In this document: positions 1 through 5,739 of the stretch, one piece after another
Layout: every line of letters starts with the position of its first letter
Numbering within the stretch: position 1 is the first letter of the stretch
Source: DAOUCP01 sp034432155
GTDB lineage: Bacteria > Chloroflexota > Anaerolineae > Epilineales > Epilineaceae
DNA length: 10,856 nt
NCBI GenBank assembly: GCA_034432155.1
Contig: DAOUCP010000022.1
Coordinates: 1 to 10,856 of the forward strand
Direction of reading: 5' to 3'
Notes under the pieces: model-generated
What the model saw: only the letters and a program-made list of their open reading frames with translations
Database searches by the model: none
Told to the model about the DNA's origin: nothing
Translations under genes and position numbers: made by a program

Positions 1-1
1 G

Positions 2-130
2 CTCCTGCGGGCCATGGCCTCGGCGCCGGACCACTATTTCTACATGCCGGATCCGGAGGAGCTGGAGTCGGTGTACGGGGCGATCTACGTCAGCATCCCG
101 TGCGCCGGGGAAGGTGCCCACTGGCCGTAG
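2..130 (+). CDS. C-terminal end of a probable von Willebrand factor A (VWA) domain protein (5'-truncated)
   Basis: The frame is open from the window edge and ends at TAG 128-130, leaving 42 residues. They read LLRAMAS, then PDHYFYMPD, then EELESVYGAIYVSIPC. This resembles the last helix of VWA domains, in which a short 'iA..p..yy..pd...L..iy..ia' segment follows the final strand. The metal-binding MIDAS motif would lie upstream and cannot be seen. The family call is therefore an inference from a short tail, and any protein ending in such a helix would be an alternative. The gene ends about 160 nt before the promoter of the next gene and is probably a separate transcription unit. Confidence 0.5.
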   Translation, partial: LLRAMASAPDHYFYMPDPEELESVYGAIYVSIPCAGEGAHWP

Positions 131-188
131 GAGGGCGCCGCATGGGGACGCGTGGGCGCTCTTCGCTTGGGCGCACGAGTGCCCCGGG

Positions 189-231
189 CGGCGAGGCGCA
201 GATGCCATTCGCTCGGCGTTAGGCCTCGCCG
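189..231. other. GC-rich inverted repeat in the intergenic region
   Basis: CGGCGAGGC at 189-197 can pair with GCCTCGCCG at 223-231, giving a 9-bp stem around a 25-nt loop. It lies 59 nt after the stop of the VWA-like gene. No T-run follows, so it is not a standard intrinsic terminator. It could end transcription by another route or be a chance product of high GC. Apart from this and the promoter at 290-317 I see nothing in the 131-344 intergenic stretch. Confidence 0.25.
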
Positions 232-289
232 GGCGCCAAGCCTTGAGCGCCGGTCAGCGCCCCTGCCCCCGTCAGAAGCGCGGCAATCG

Positions 290-317
290 TCGACAGCGGG
301 CCGCAGAACCGTATAAT
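290..317 (+). promoter_or_regulatory. Sigma-70-type promoter of the PepT-like gene
   Basis: A perfect -10 box TATAAT (312-317) lies 16 nt after TCGACA (290-295), a 5/6 match to TTGACA. Transcription should start near 324, giving a leader of about 34 nt that ends in a Shine-Dalgarno site. This is the best promoter match in the window. It stands out because TATAAT is rare by chance in DNA this GC-rich. Confidence 0.7.
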
Positions 318-344
318 CGGCGCGTCGGCTCGTGATTTCCACCC

Positions 345-349
345 AGGAG
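345..349 (+). promoter_or_regulatory. Shine-Dalgarno site that decides the PepT-like start
   Basis: AGGAG at 345-349 has an 8-nt spacing to ATG 358. The upstream in-frame GTG at 349 would overlap this site by one base and so could not use it. That favours ATG 358 over GTG 349. Confidence 0.7.
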
Positions 350-357
350 TGTCAGGC

Positions 358-1980
358 ATGGCCCACAGCATCTTGCGTCGCGAGGGTTCGCTGCCGCCCA
401 TTCAGAGCCTCGACACGCTCGCCGATTGGGGTGTGGAGCTGCTGGGCGAAATCGTTGCCATCGACTCTCAGAGCGACGAGCGAAGTCCCGATTCGCCCAG
501 CTCGCGCGGTCAGCGTGAGCTCGCGTTGTGCCTGCGTCGCTTCTTCGGTCGCCTCAATCTGCGCACGGAGTTGGACGATCTGGGAAGCCTGGTTGTGCAC
601 CTTCCCGCCCAGCCGGAGGATCTCTCGTCGCCACCGCTAGCCTTTGTTGCCCACCTTGATACCGCTCGCGGTACCGTGGCCGCGCGCGAGCTGCTGACCA
701 CACCGGCGTGGGACGGGTCGGAGGTGCTGTTCGGTGAGCGGCTCGCGGGCATCGATGCCGATCTCTATCCCGAGACCGAGGTCTTCCTGCGGCAAGATCT
801 GCTCCACGGCAACGGCGAGGCGCCCATCGGGCTCGACGACAAGCTGGGGATTGCGGAGCTGATGGTGCTCACCCGGGTCTTGCTGACGAACCCGGAGGTG
901 TCGCATGGCCCTCTCATTCTGGCCTTCCGGCCGGACGAGGAGATCGGCCGCATGGCGCCGGTCGAGGCGCTCGCCGACGCGCTGGTCGGCGCCGGCGTCA
1001 CGCTGGCCTACACCGTAGATGGCGTCGAACCCTTCGAGGTGAACACCGAATGCTTCCACGCCGCCCGGGCGAAACTCACCTTCGCTGGCCGGCCAGTCAC
1101 GTTGGCTACCCCGCTGGCTCACCGCTTGCGCGTCGAGCTGCGCGGCGTAAGGACGCACGGCGCCGTGGCCAAGGCAGAGGGTCACCGCAACGCGTTGGTC
1201 ATTGCGGCGCGAGCCCTCGAGCGGCTTGGCCAGCGGCCGGATATCGTGCCCCTGGATTTCCAGTCGGATCGCGACCGCGAAGTCGATGGGACGATGGCCG
1301 TTGCCCTGGCTGGAGCCGACGAGGCTGCAGTGGCGGCAGCCGAGCGGGATCTCGTGGCTGCCCTCGATGCCGAGTTGCAGGCTCACCGGGTTCGGGGTGC
1401 CACCGCCCAGGTGCTAGGCCGTGAGGCGCTTTCGGCCGAGGGCCTAACAAACGAGGGCGTCCAGTTGTTCGGGCACCTGCGACACTTCTTGACACACCCG
1501 GGGCCGCAACCCGTTCTTCCCGAGGAGAGTGAGGGCCATGAGGGTTACTCGAGTCCGTACTTCGTGGAACGCGATGGAGGGCGACTCGTCCTCAGCTATC
1601 GGCTCCGGGCGTTCACCGAGCCGGAACTGGCATCGCGCATCGAGCATGTGCGGTCCCTCGCTGCGGATGCGCAGCCACCGGCCGAATGCGCCGTCGAGCG
1701 CCAGTACGCCAACATCGGCCTCTTGGCGGAGAAGCGGCCCGAGCTGACTTCCTGGCCGAGCAAGGCAGCTGCCGCCATGGACGAGCAAGTGCGGATGAAA
1801 CCCGTGCGCGGCGGGCTGGTGGTGGATCCGCTGGTTCGCCGCGGAATCGCGGTCGCCAACTTGGGCACAGGCTACTTCGCGCCGGAGAGCGAGAAGGAGT
1901 TTACCTCGCGCCAGATGCTGGCCAGTCACGTCGTGTGGCTAACCCATCTGGTGCAAATCGCCGCGGTTGAGACGACGTGA
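358..1980 (+). CDS. Enlarged peptidase T-like protein (M20 metallopeptidase family, PepT clade), altered metal site
   Basis: This 540-residue protein resembles tripeptidase PepT, a cytosolic two-zinc aminopeptidase that removes the N-terminal residue of tripeptides. The PepT landmarks appear in order. HLD at 99-101 gives the first zinc His and its Asp partner. LDDKLG at 159-164 gives the bridging Asp. PDEEIG at 192-197 gives the catalytic Glu 194 and ligand Glu 195. YTVDG at 218-222 gives ligand Asp 221. RTHGAVAK around His 267 gives the dimer-domain His. KPVRGG at 481-486 matches the substrate-binding KPIRGG. Two things are odd. The protein is about 130 residues longer than the usual ~410, mainly between residues 100 and 400. 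The last zinc ligand, His in GKHEF of E. coli PepT, aligns with Lys 513 in SEKEF, and TDG after RGG is lost. It may have altered or no peptidase activity. The fold assignment is firm; the substrate is unknown. Confidence 0.8.
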   Translation: MAHSILRREGSLPPIQSLDTLADWGVELLGEIVAIDSQSDERSPDSPSSRGQRELALCLRRFFGRLNLRTELDDLGSLVVHLPAQPEDLSSPPLAFVAHLDTARGTVAARELLTTPAWDGSEVLFGERLAGIDADLYPETEVFLRQDLLHGNGEAPIGLDDKLGIAELMVLTRVLLTNPEVSHGPLILAFRPDEEIGRMAPVEALADALVGAGVTLAYTVDGVEPFEVNTECFHAARAKLTFAGRPVTLATPLAHRLRVELRGVRTHGAVAKAEGHRNALVIAARALERLGQRPDIVPLDFQSDRDREVDGTMAVALAGADEAAVAAAERDLVAALDAELQAHRVRGATAQVLGREALSAEGLTNEGVQLFGHLRHFLTHPGPQPVLPEESEGHEGYSSPYFVERDGGRLVLSYRLRAFTEPELASRIEHVRSLAADAQPPAECAVERQYANIGLLAEKRPELTSWPSKAAAAMDEQVRMKPVRGGLVVDPLVRRGIAVANLGTGYFAPESEKEFTSRQMLASHVVWLTHLVQIAAVETT

Positions 1981-1990
1981 CGAGGCTTCC

Positions 1991-2009
1991 GGGGGACCGC
2001 TAGTCCTCC
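1991..2009. terminator. Possible bidirectional hairpin between convergent genes
   Basis: GGGGGAC (1991-1997) pairs with GTCCTCC (2003-2009) over 7 bp with one G-U, around a 5-nt loop. The loop contains the last base positions of the M23 stop codon (2000-2002). It sits 10 nt after the PepT-like stop, at the point where the two genes converge. No T-run is present on either strand, so intrinsic termination is unproven. Confidence 0.3.
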
Positions 2010-3040
2010 AACGTGAGGGTGATGCGGCTGATCAGCCCAGCTTGGACGACGAGATCCGCGGTGTGAGCCCCAGCGTCCGTCGCCAACCGATACTCGCCCG
2101 CCGGCACGTCGCCGAAGACGACGTTTTCCTGCCAATAGTCCGACGGGCGCACATGCTCGTTGGGGTACGTGCGGCTGGAGGCGAACCACGCCGCCGCACC
2201 ATCAGGGCCAAGCCGGAACAGGCTGATCGGTACATTGGCGAGGGTCGTGCCGTCCGACGACTGAATCGTCGCGATGACGACACCGCAGCCGGCGCTCGGC
2301 GCCAAGTACAACTCCGGATTGCGGGTGGAATCGTAGTCGCGAGGCGACAGTCGAACCTCCAGATGGAGATGGGGACCCAGGGCAATGCCGGTGCTGCCGA
2401 CCTCGCCAATCGGATCGCCCTCCCGGATTCGCCGACCAGCCTCCACGCGGGTGCGGCTCAGGTGGCCGTAAAGGGTGTACAAGGTGTCCGTGGCTGACAG
2501 TTCGTGTTTGAGCACCACGAGGAGTCCATAGAAGTCCGGCTCGGGGCCCCAAGCGACCTCCTCGTCGGCACCAGCGTAGACGACCTCCCCATCGGCGACG
2601 GCGACGACCGTGGTGCCCAAAGGGTTGCCGATGTCGACGCCGTGGTGCAGTAGGTACGCCCCGCCACCCGTTGTACCATAGGGGTACGTGCGACTCGGTC
2701 GATCCTCGCTGGGTGGATCGAACGGCCGTCGCAAGGTCAGGAACGGAGGCATCGGCGTCATCAGCCCGTTGGCCGGTGCGGTGGGCGTGGCGGTGGCGGT
2801 AGTCGTCGGCGTGGGCTCGGCGGTCATGGTGGGTGTGGCGGTGGTCGTCGGCAGGACTAGCCGGCGCAAGGGCTCCGGCAGTGCCGCAGCCGCATCCAAG
2901 GCCCGTCGGATGCCGCCCGGCCAGCCGCCGGTGGCGCCGGCTGCGGGTGCCTGACCGGTTGGCAGGACGGCGAGCGCCACCACGGCGACGGTGAGCGAGG
3001 CGGCCAAGAGGACGAAGGCAAGTCGAAGGAGGCAGCGCAT
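2000..3040 (-). CDS. Secreted or membrane-anchored M23 (LytM/lysostaphin-type) zinc metallopeptidase
   Basis: The 346-residue protein probably cuts peptide cross-links in the cell envelope. Residues 1-27 are a signal peptide or membrane anchor: MRCLLR followed by about 20 hydrophobic residues. A linker at about 64-90 is rich in Thr, Pro and Ala. The M23 domain spans about 125-245. Its zinc ligands are visible as His 132 and Asp 136 (HHGVD) and His 226 (GPHLHLE). The catalytic His 193 (YGH) and His 224 are also present, so it should be active. Residues 250-346 look like a beta-sandwich tail of the carboxypeptidase-regulatory kind (VPISLFRL; GDVPAGEYRL). I chose ATG 3040 because it starts exactly at the signal peptide; in-frame ATGs at 3100 and 3094 would put about 20 polar residues ahead of it. 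No Shine-Dalgarno site is visible, so the mRNA may be leaderless. The start codon overlaps that of trmD on the other strand. Confidence 0.85.
   Translation of the reverse strand: MRCLLRLAFVLLAASLTVAVVALAVLPTGQAPAAGATGGWPGGIRRALDAAAALPEPLRRLVLPTTTATPTMTAEPTPTTTATATPTAPANGLMTPMPPFLTLRRPFDPPSEDRPSRTYPYGTTGGGAYLLHHGVDIGNPLGTTVVAVADGEVVYAGADEEVAWGPEPDFYGLLVVLKHELSATDTLYTLYGHLSRTRVEAGRRIREGDPIGEVGSTGIALGPHLHLEVRLSPRDYDSTRNPELYLAPSAGCGVVIATIQSSDGTTLANVPISLFRLGPDGAAAWFASSRTYPNEHVRPSDYWQENVVFGDVPAGEYRLATDAGAHTADLVVQAGLISRITLTLED
3026..3032 (+). promoter_or_regulatory. Strong Shine-Dalgarno site of trmD
   Basis: AAGGAGG lies 6 nt before ATG 3039 and fixes that start. It is inside the opposite-strand M23 signal-peptide coding region. 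Other in-frame starts, such as ATG 2991 or TTG 3087, have no comparable site. Confidence 0.75.
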
Positions 3041-3938
3041 GGCAGGCGAGTATAGCGCATCGGTGGGCCCGAGACCGGCGCATGCGTTGCGCATCGACAT
3101 CCTGACGGTGTTCCCCGAGATGTTCGTCGGGCCTCTCGATCACAGTGTCATTGGCCGGGCTCGCTCGCGCGGCCTGGCCGACGTGCGGGTGCACAACCTG
3201 CGCGACTGGACGACGGACCGCCATCGCACGACGGACGACTACGCTTATGGTGGCGGTGGCGGCATGGTGATGCTTGCCGGACCGATCTTCGAAGCAGTCG
3301 AGAGCCTGTACCAAATGCCGCCGATCAGCGCCGCGGAGCCGCTGCGGCCTCCTTGGCCGGTGGTGTTGATGACGCCGCAGGGTATCCGGCCGGACCACAC
3401 CATGATCGTCGAGCTGTCACGCCAAGACAGGTTGCTGATCATCTGCGGCCACTACGAGGGAGTAGACGAGCGGGTGCGGCTGCATCTAGCGACGCACGAG
3501 ATCTCCATCGGCGACTTTGTGGTAACGGGCGGTGAGCTGCCGGCCATGGTGCTGTGCGACGCGGTCATCCGCCTGCTCCCCGGGGTGGTGGGTAACGCGA
3601 CGGCGACCGAGACCGACTCGTTCGCCACCGGCTTGCTGGAGCATCCGCACTACAGCCGGCCAGCGGACTTCCGCGGCTGGCCGGTGCCGGAGGTGCTCCG
3701 CAGCGGCAATCATCGGGCGATCGCCGCCTGGCGCCGTCGTGAGGCGCTGCGGCGCACGCTGGAGCGGCGGCCGGACTGGCTGGCCAAAGCGCAGCTCTCG
3801 CCTCTGGAAAAGGCATGGCTTCTCGAATTGCAGGCTTCGCGCTGCGACCCAAAGGGCCGCCAAGGCCCGGCAGCCGTGACCGGCGCCATCCCGGGCAGTG
3901 AGCCGGAAGGCGCAGCCAACACCGTCCTGGGGTCCTAA
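3039..3938 (+). CDS. trmD: tRNA (guanine-N1-)-methyltransferase TrmD
   Basis: TrmD transfers a methyl group from S-adenosylmethionine to G37, next to the anticodon, in tRNAs with a G36G37 pair, and so prevents +1 frameshifting. The 299-residue protein has the SPOUT trefoil-knot landmarks: RIDILTVFPEMF (18-29), DDYAYGGGGGMVM (66-78), TPQG (112-115), CGHYEGVDERV (136-146) and EISIGDFVVTGGELPAM (154-170). The catalytic Arg 145 and Asp 159 are present. An unusual 17-residue N-terminal extension precedes the family core; it is kept because ATG 3039 has an AAGGAGG site. A low-complexity tail follows residue 265. rplS follows, in the order common in bacteria, but rplS also has its own promoter. The trmD promoter must lie inside the divergent M23 gene and I could not find it. 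Confidence 0.97.
   Translation: MAGEYSASVGPRPAHALRIDILTVFPEMFVGPLDHSVIGRARSRGLADVRVHNLRDWTTDRHRTTDDYAYGGGGGMVMLAGPIFEAVESLYQMPPISAAEPLRPPWPVVLMTPQGIRPDHTMIVELSRQDRLLIICGHYEGVDERVRLHLATHEISIGDFVVTGGELPAMVLCDAVIRLLPGVVGNATATETDSFATGLLEHPHYSRPADFRGWPVPEVLRSGNHRAIAAWRRREALRRTLERRPDWLAKAQLSPLEKAWLLELQASRCDPKGRQGPAAVTGAIPGSEPEGAANTVLGS
3049..3054 (-). promoter_or_regulatory. Candidate -10 box for a leaderless M23 transcript
   Basis: On the - strand TATACT ends 8 nt before ATG 3040, which places +1 at or next to the start codon. This would explain the missing Shine-Dalgarno site. No convincing -35 box lies 16-18 nt upstream, and the element is inside the trmD coding region. It is only a candidate. 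Confidence 0.3.
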
Positions 3939-3970
3939 CCGGCCGCCAGGGTACGACACGGCTGCTTCGA

Positions 3971-3985
3971 GCCGCCCCAGGCGGC
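3971..3985 (+). terminator. GC hairpin downstream of trmD, weak terminator candidate
   Basis: GCCGCC (3971-3976) pairs with GGCGGC (3980-3985) around CCA. It follows a smaller CGGCT/AGCCG stem and lies 32 nt after the trmD stop. It lacks a T-run, so some trmD transcription probably reads into rplS. Confidence 0.3.
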
Positions 3986-4034
3986 ATCGCCCCTCACGCG
4001 ACAGCAGCCCACGGCGGCAAGCGCGGTGGCGTTC

Positions 4035-4063
4035 TTGGCCAATCCTCCCGCCCAGGCTATACT
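4035..4063 (+). promoter_or_regulatory. Promoter of rplS
   Basis: TTGGCC (4035-4040, 4/6 match to TTGACA) is followed by a 17-nt spacer and TATACT (4058-4063). Transcription should start near 4070, giving a leader of about 33 nt. The 11-mer GGCTATACTAG around the -10 box recurs exactly upstream of the tRNA-Arg gene (9788-9798). Confidence 0.6.
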
Positions 4064-4102
4064 AGCGGGGTTGACCGTCGCCGCCCAAATGGGGTTCCTG
4101 CC

Positions 4103-4522
4103 ATGTCCGACCTGGTGCGTTCTGTGGAGTACGAACAGGTGCTCGACCGGCCGAAGGAGGTGCCGATGCACGACCTTCGACCTGGCGATACGGTGCGGGT
4201 GCATTTCCGGATTGTGGAGGGCAAACGCGAGCGCCTCCAGCCCTTCCAAGGCATTATCGTCCGGATGCGTTCCGGCCTGGCCGACGCCAATCTAACCGTC
4301 CGGCGCGTCGGGGCCCATGGCATCGGCGTGGAGCGCACCTTCCCACTGCATTCGCCGCGACTCGACAAGATTGAGCTCATTCGCCACGCCCACGTCCGAC
4401 GAGCGAAGTTGTACTACTTGCGGCAGCGTACGGGAAAGAGCGCTCGACTGCGGGAGAAGCGCATACGAGGCGGCGAGGCAGAAATCATGTCCGCCGAGGA
4501 CATGTCCGCGAGCGAGGAGTAA
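4103..4522 (+). CDS. rplS: 50S ribosomal protein L19
   Basis: L19 sits at the 30S-50S interface of the ribosome. The 139-residue protein carries the family pattern: EYEQV near the N-terminus, DLRPGDTVRVHFRIVEG (24-40), RERLQPFQGI, then VERTFPLHSPRLDKIEL and VRRAKLYYLRQRTGKSARL. The tail after RTGKSARL is longer than usual, with the sequence EKRIRGGEAEIM followed by Asp, Glu and Ser residues. ATG 4103 is chosen because it keeps the conserved N-terminal helix (E-x-E-Q), although its Shine-Dalgarno site is poor (GGGG at 4091-4094, 8-nt spacing). A stronger site, AAGGAGG at 4154-4160, precedes an in-frame ATG at 4166 (residue 22) and could give a shorter form. A strong terminator follows at 4577-4606. 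Confidence 0.97.
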   Translation: MSDLVRSVEYEQVLDRPKEVPMHDLRPGDTVRVHFRIVEGKRERLQPFQGIIVRMRSGLADANLTVRRVGAHGIGVERTFPLHSPRLDKIELIRHAHVRRAKLYYLRQRTGKSARLREKRIRGGEAEIMSAEDMSASEE

Positions 4523-4576
4523 GCGCCGCGCCATGGCCCACCGTCGGTGCCGTAGCGAGGATAGGGCAAGAAACGC

Positions 4577-4606
4577 GGGCAGGGCGCATGTTGGCCCTGC
4601 CCTTTT
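4577..4606 (+). terminator. Intrinsic terminator after rplS
   Basis: GGGCAGGGC (4577-4585) pairs perfectly with GCCCTGCCC (4594-4602) over 9 bp around an 8-nt loop, and TTTT (4603-4606) follows at once. It is the clearest terminator in the window. The rnhB start lies only 20 nt beyond it, so it also lies in the path of transcription into rnhB-yraN-miaA. Confidence 0.8.
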
Positions 4607-4626
4607 GCGTGCGAGGGACGGACGAC

Positions 4627-5367
4627 ATGGTTGGCCGACACGACCCGCAGGGATCGCACAGCCCGCCTGACCTGCGCCTGGAGCGGCATGCATGGCGATC
4701 GGGCACGCGCTGGGTGGCGGGCATCGACGAGGTGGGGCGGGGTGCGCTGGCTGGCCCGGTCGTGGTCGGGGCGGTAGTCCTGCCGCCGGATGAGGCGGAG
4801 CCATTGGAGTCCGCCCTGGGGGATGTTCGGGACTCCAAGCTCTTGTCGCCAGAGGTTCGGTCGGAGCTTTCGGCACGGATTGCGAACACCGCGGTCGCGG
4901 CTGCCGTGGCAGCGGTTGGGCCGTGGACGGTGGATGCCCTGGGCATCGTAGCGGCAGTTCGGCTGGCTGCCTGCCGGGCCGTCGCGGCCCTCGGCATTCG
5001 GCCCGAGCTCCTCCTTGTGGATGGTTCCCCGCTGCGCGGGATTGACGTGCCCCAGCAGGCCGTAGTGGGCGGTGATCGCCAGGTGTTGTCGATTGCCTGT
5101 GCGTCGGTGGTTGCGAAGGCCTATCGCGATGCCCTGATGATCGCGCTGGGGATGGCTCAACCCGCGTATCAACTGGATGCTAACAAGGGCTACTTGACGG
5201 CCGACCACCAGGCGGGCCTGTCGCTGGTCGGGCCATGCTGGCTCCACCGCCTGAGTTGGGCGCCCTTGCGTGGCAATCCGGCGCGGCCACCGTGGCGATG
5301 TTGGGCCGCGCCGGCGCCCAGGGTGGGCTGCGATGGCGCCGTTGCCCTGCGGGTGCAGCGCCCGTGA
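4627..5367 (+). CDS. rnhB: Ribonuclease HII
   Basis: RNase HII cuts the RNA strand of RNA-DNA hybrids and starts removal of single ribonucleotides from DNA. In this 246-residue protein the four metal-binding acidic residues are visible: Asp 34 and Glu 35 in GIDEVGRG, Asp 132 in LLLVDGS, and Asp 150 in GGDRQVLSIACASVVAK. VRDSKLLSP (67-75) and HRLSWAPL near residue 210 are also typical. I chose ATG 4627, with GAGGG at 4613-4617 (9-nt spacing). An upstream ATG at 4588 would lie inside the rplS terminator and adds residues that do not match the family. About 35 extra residues, rich in Pro, Arg and Trp, follow the normal end and carry the frame to a stop that overlaps the yraN start. Translational coupling to yraN is likely. 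Confidence 0.93.
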   Translation: MVGRHDPQGSHSPPDLRLERHAWRSGTRWVAGIDEVGRGALAGPVVVGAVVLPPDEAEPLESALGDVRDSKLLSPEVRSELSARIANTAVAAAVAAVGPWTVDALGIVAAVRLAACRAVAALGIRPELLLVDGSPLRGIDVPQQAVVGGDRQVLSIACASVVAKAYRDALMIALGMAQPAYQLDANKGYLTADHQAGLSLVGPCWLHRLSWAPLRGNPARPPWRCWAAPAPRVGCDGAVALRVQRP

Positions 5368-5732
5368 GGGTCAGCCGCCGGGCGGTTGGCCAGCTGGGTG
5401 AGCGAATCGCCGCCGAGCACTTGCAGGCCATCGGCTGCCGGATCGTGGCGACGAATTGGCGCTGCCGGCTGGGCGAGATCGACCTAGTTGCCAGGGACGG
5501 CGCTTGCCTCGTCATCACCGAGGTTCGGACGAAACGGAGTCAGGAGTTCGGCTCGCCTGAGGAGAGCATTGACTACCGCAAGCGGGCCAGGCTCCGCGCG
5601 CTGGGCGAGCAGTACGTGCAAGCGACAGGATGGCAGGGCGACTGGCGGATCGACGTCGTGGCCGTTGAGCTGGCCGCCGATGGGTCGGTCCGGCGCCTCA
5701 CCCACTACCGGTCGGCGGTCGGTGGAGGCTGA
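5364..5732 (+). CDS. yraN: UPF0102 (YraN) family endonuclease-like protein
   Basis: YraN proteins are small cytosolic proteins with a Holliday-junction-resolvase-like PD-(D/E)xK nuclease fold. Their exact role is not settled. The 122-residue product has the expected order: GERIAAEHLQ (12-21), NWRCRLGEIDLVA (31-43) with the acidic GEID motif, ITEVRTKRS (51-59) as the E-x-K/R part, and FGSPEESIDYRKRARL (62-77). Start GTG 5364 overlaps the rnhB stop TGA (5365-5367) in the string GTGA. It was chosen over in-frame ATGs at 5235 and 5298, which lie deep inside rnhB and add no family sequence. rnhB-yraN adjacency is common in bacteria. miaA starts 7 nt downstream. Confidence 0.88.
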   Translation: MRVSRRAVGQLGERIAAEHLQAIGCRIVATNWRCRLGEIDLVARDGACLVITEVRTKRSQEFGSPEESIDYRKRARLRALGEQYVQATGWQGDWRIDVVAVELAADGSVRRLTHYRSAVGGG

Positions 5733-5739
5733 AGGGCGC

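Noticed and set aside
349..357. GTG 349 as start of the PepT-like gene
   Set aside because: It would overlap the AGGAG ribosome binding site, which is ideally spaced for ATG 358.
637..1386. Long opposite-strand open frame (249 codons) across the PepT-like gene
   Set aside because: High-GC coding DNA leaves long antisense frames open. The product has no recognisable motif, and the + strand frame is clearly the real gene.
2770..2870. Repetitive GTGG/GCGGT stretch as a possible tandem repeat or CRISPR-like array
   Set aside because: It encodes the Thr/Pro/Ala-rich linker of the M23 protein; the units are irregular, with no spacer structure.
2202..3398. 398-codon opposite-strand frame covering parts of the M23 gene and trmD
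   Set aside because: Its product is Arg/His-rich noise, a shadow of the M23 frame on the same strand and of trmD on the other.
4588..4626. ATG 4588 as start of rnhB
   Set aside because: It lies in the loop of the rplS terminator and adds residues unlike RNase HII; ATG 4627 has its own GAGGG site.
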